Shown: positions 6,510 through 8,370 of the stretch, one piece after another
Position numbering within the stretch: the first letter of the stretch is position 1
Layout: each line of letters starts with the position of its first letter
Origin: an uncultured bacterium
GTDB lineage: Bacteria; Cyanobacteriota; Vampirovibrionia; Gastranaerophilales; Gastranaerophilaceae
NCBI GenBank assembly: GCA_945833895.1
Contig: CAMAGQ010000071.1
Span: 1 to 8,370 of the forward strand
DNA: 8,370 nucleotides
Direction of reading: 5' to 3'
Notes under the pieces: generated by a model
The model's database searches: none
What the model saw: the letters and a program-made list of their open reading frames with translations, nothing else
Told to the model about the DNA's origin: nothing
Translations under genes and position numbers: made by a program

Positions 6510-8273
6510 ATGAAAATGTCAAAAATATTTGTGCAAACACTGAGAGAATTTCCGTCAGATGCCGAAGTTGTTTCTCACAAGATGCTTGCAAGAGCCGGAT
6601 ATATTAGAAAATTGACCTCCGGAGTTTACAATTACTTACCGCTAATGTGGCGAGTATTAAAGAAAGTTGAAAATATTATCAGAGAAGAAATGGATAACGC
6701 AGGTGCTCAAGAATTGTTAATGCCGTTTGTTCAGCCAAAAGAATTATGGGTTGAGTCAGGACGTTGGGAAGCCTACGGAAAAGAACTTATGCGCTTACGT
6801 GACAGACACAACCGTGAAATGTGCCTTGGACCTACTCACGAAGAAATTATTACATCTGTTGCCCGTGATGTTCTAAAATCATATAAACAATTACCTGCAA
6901 ACCTTTATCAAATCCAATCAAAATTCAGAGATGAAGTTCGTCCTCGTTTCGGACTGCTTAGAGGCAGAGAATTTATTATGAAGGATGCTTACAGTTTCGG
7001 AACAAGTCAGGAAGAACTTGATAAAGAATATAAGAATATGTGGGAAGCCTATACCAGAATCTTTAACCGTTGCGGACTGGAAACAAAAGCAGTTCAGTCT
7101 GATTCAGGGGCAATCGGCGGAAGCGTTTCTCACGAGTTTATGGTAATTACAGACACTGATGCCGGTGAAAACGATGTATTCTATTGCGATAGTTGTGATT
7201 ACTCGGCAAATTCAAACCACGCAGTGTCAAAATTACCGCAGGCTAAAACCGTTGGCGATTTTGATTGTGCAAAAGTTGTTGATACTCCAAACACTCACAC
7301 AATTGAAGAACTTTGCGACTATCTCAATATTCCTGCGTCAATAATTCTAAAAACCTTGGTTTATATTGTTGATAAAAAGCCTGTACTTGCCCTAATCAGA
7401 GGTGATAAACAGGTTGAAGAAACAAAACTTCTTAACGCTGTCGGCGGAATTGATATAAGAATTGCGACATCAGGCGAAATTGAAGAAATGATGGCAGAAA
7501 ACGGATTTAATGCAATTCCGGGATTTATCGGACCTGTTGACGAAAACAAAAAGCCTATCGCAAAATATGGCGAAAACAAGGTTACGGTTGTTGCCGATGA
7601 ATCAGTAAAAGAATTGAAAAACTTTGTTGTCGGCATAAACAGAAACGATGTTCACATGGTGGGTGCAAATTTCGGTTCCGAATTGGATTTACCTGAGATT
7701 GTAACAGATATCAGACTTGTCGAAGCAGGTGAATTTTGTCCGCAATGCGGAAAACCGCTAAAAGTTACAAGAGGAATTGAAGTCGGTAATATTTTCCAAC
7801 TCGGTACTAAATATTCAAAACCGATGAACGCAGTTTACTTGGATGCTGACGGAAAGGCAAAACCTTATATTATGGGATGTTACGGAATCGGTGTAACAAG
7901 AACCGCAGCGGCTGCTGTCGAGGCTCACCACGACGAATGGGGTATTAAATGGCCTTTGGCAATCGCTCCATATCACGTAATCGTTGTGCCTGTAAGTACA
8001 AAAGATGAACTTCAAATGAGCGTTGCGGAAAAATTATACAAAGACCTTTTGGCAAACGGTGTTGAGGCAGTTCTTGATGACCGTGACGAAAGACCGGGGG
8101 TTAAGTTCAAAGATGCCGATTTGATTGGTTTCCCTTATAGAATTACTGTCGGTAAAACTATTCAAGACGGTAATGTTGAATTTGTAACCCGTCAAACAGG
8201 CGAAAAAGAAACGTTAAAACCTGAACAAGCGGCTCAAAGAGTTATTGATGCAGTAAAAGCGATTATGAAATAG
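6510..8273 (+). CDS. proS: Prolyl-tRNA synthetase, bacterial type with editing domain
   Basis: Cytoplasmic class II synthetase that joins proline to tRNA-Pro and hydrolyses mischarged Ala-tRNA-Pro. It has 587 residues from the ATG at 6510. Motif 1 is near 44-76 (ending in GAQELLMPFVQP). Motif 2 is FRDEVRPRFGLLRGREF (139-155). Motif 3 is GCYGIGVTRT (456-465). Between motifs 2 and 3, about 220-390, lies the YbaK-like insertion. Its IILKTLVY contains Lys281, at the position of Escherichia coli Lys279, the residue needed for editing. CxxC pairs at 226/229 (YCDSCDY) and 410/413 (FCPQCG) frame this insertion and may bind zinc. The C-terminal anticodon-binding domain runs from about 487. Transcription is likely shared with the genes upstream, since no good promoter is seen in the 55-nt gap. 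A palindromic repeat follows its stop. Confidence 0.95.
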   Translation: MKMSKIFVQTLREFPSDAEVVSHKMLARAGYIRKLTSGVYNYLPLMWRVLKKVENIIREEMDNAGAQELLMPFVQPKELWVESGRWEAYGKELMRLRDRHNREMCLGPTHEEIITSVARDVLKSYKQLPANLYQIQSKFRDEVRPRFGLLRGREFIMKDAYSFGTSQEELDKEYKNMWEAYTRIFNRCGLETKAVQSDSGAIGGSVSHEFMVITDTDAGENDVFYCDSCDYSANSNHAVSKLPQAKTVGDFDCAKVVDTPNTHTIEELCDYLNIPASIILKTLVYIVDKKPVLALIRGDKQVEETKLLNAVGGIDIRIATSGEIEEMMAENGFNAIPGFIGPVDENKKPIAKYGENKVTVVADESVKELKNFVVGINRNDVHMVGANFGSELDLPEIVTDIRLVEAGEFCPQCGKPLKVTRGIEVGNIFQLGTKYSKPMNAVYLDADGKAKPYIMGCYGIGVTRTAAAAVEAHHDEWGIKWPLAIAPYHVIVVPVSTKDELQMSVAEKLYKDLLANGVEAVLDDRDERPGVKFKDADLIGFPYRITVGKTIQDGNVEFVTRQTGEKETLKPEQAAQRVIDAVKAIMK

Positions 8274-8287
8274 TTCGCACCCACCCT

Positions 8288-8355
8288 AACCCTCCCACTC
8301 TGGCTGAGGGTTGAATTTCTTAATGAACGGAGTGAATTTAGAAATTCGGGAGGGG
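8288..8355. repeat. Palindromic intergenic repeat with two alternative hairpins
   Basis: AACCCTC (8288-8294) pairs with GAGGGTT (8306-8312), a perfect 7-bp stem. GAATTTCTTAAT (8313-8324) pairs with ATTTAGAAATTC (8336-8347), 11 of 12 bases. An outer pairing of CCCTCCC (8290-8296) with GGGAGGG (8348-8354) competes with the first stem, so the element can fold in two ways. It begins 15 bp past proS and may protect or end the transcript, though no T-run follows. It looks like a small interspersed repeat. The sequence differs from the element at 139-218. Confidence 0.7.
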
Positions 8356-8370
8356 GCAGAATAACAAATC

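Noticed and set aside
7361..7636. 91-codon minus-strand open frame
   Set aside because: It is antisense to the editing domain of proS, with no start signal or domain.

Overview
The window is AT-rich and holds eight protein genes in two divergent blocks, transcribed away from a 324-bp intergenic region (4515-4838). I recognise seven of the genes, at least to family. No tRNA, rRNA, CRISPR array, insertion sequence or phage gene is visible. A single-repeat YggT/Ycf19 pair, a secreted protein of a type I associate with gut 'Candidatus Gastranaerophilales' (Melainabacteria, non-photosynthetic Cyanobacteriota), the codon bias and the palindromic intergenic repeats all suggest that lineage. This is an inference from general look, not from a marker gene.

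Minus strand (read right to left from 4514 to 234): an S-methyl-5'-thioadenosine phosphorylase (mtnP), two small YggT-family membrane proteins, TrkA and TrkH. Spacings are 21 nt, a 14-nt overlap, 6 nt or less, and 4 nt, so the five genes look like one operon. A candidate sigma70 promoter lies at 4571-4599. TrkA and TrkH together make a gated potassium uptake system. MtnP salvages the methylthioadenosine left by polyamine synthesis. The YggT proteins are small membrane proteins of poorly defined role. 

Plus strand (4839 to 8273): a secreted protein with a signal peptide and a 'PAGT ... LPAGS' beta-domain pattern, a protein made almost wholly of TPR repeats, and a bacterial-type prolyl-tRNA synthetase with its editing insertion. 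A strong extended -10 promoter (4783-4811) stands before the first gene. The spacing (17 nt, then 55 nt) suggests the three may be co-transcribed.

The divergent intergenic region holds two promoters and one clear plus-strand intrinsic terminator (4736-4758) that has no gene upstream on its strand. Together with a possible promoter at 4614-4643, this could be a small RNA. Both ends of the window carry palindromic repeat elements (139-218 and 8288-8355), each just past the last gene of a block. A pentamer tandem repeat lies at 18-40. Most of the content is housekeeping. The best leads are the orphan terminator/possible small RNA, the split YggT pair, the altered first nucleotide loop of TrkA, and the cysteine pattern of MtnP.
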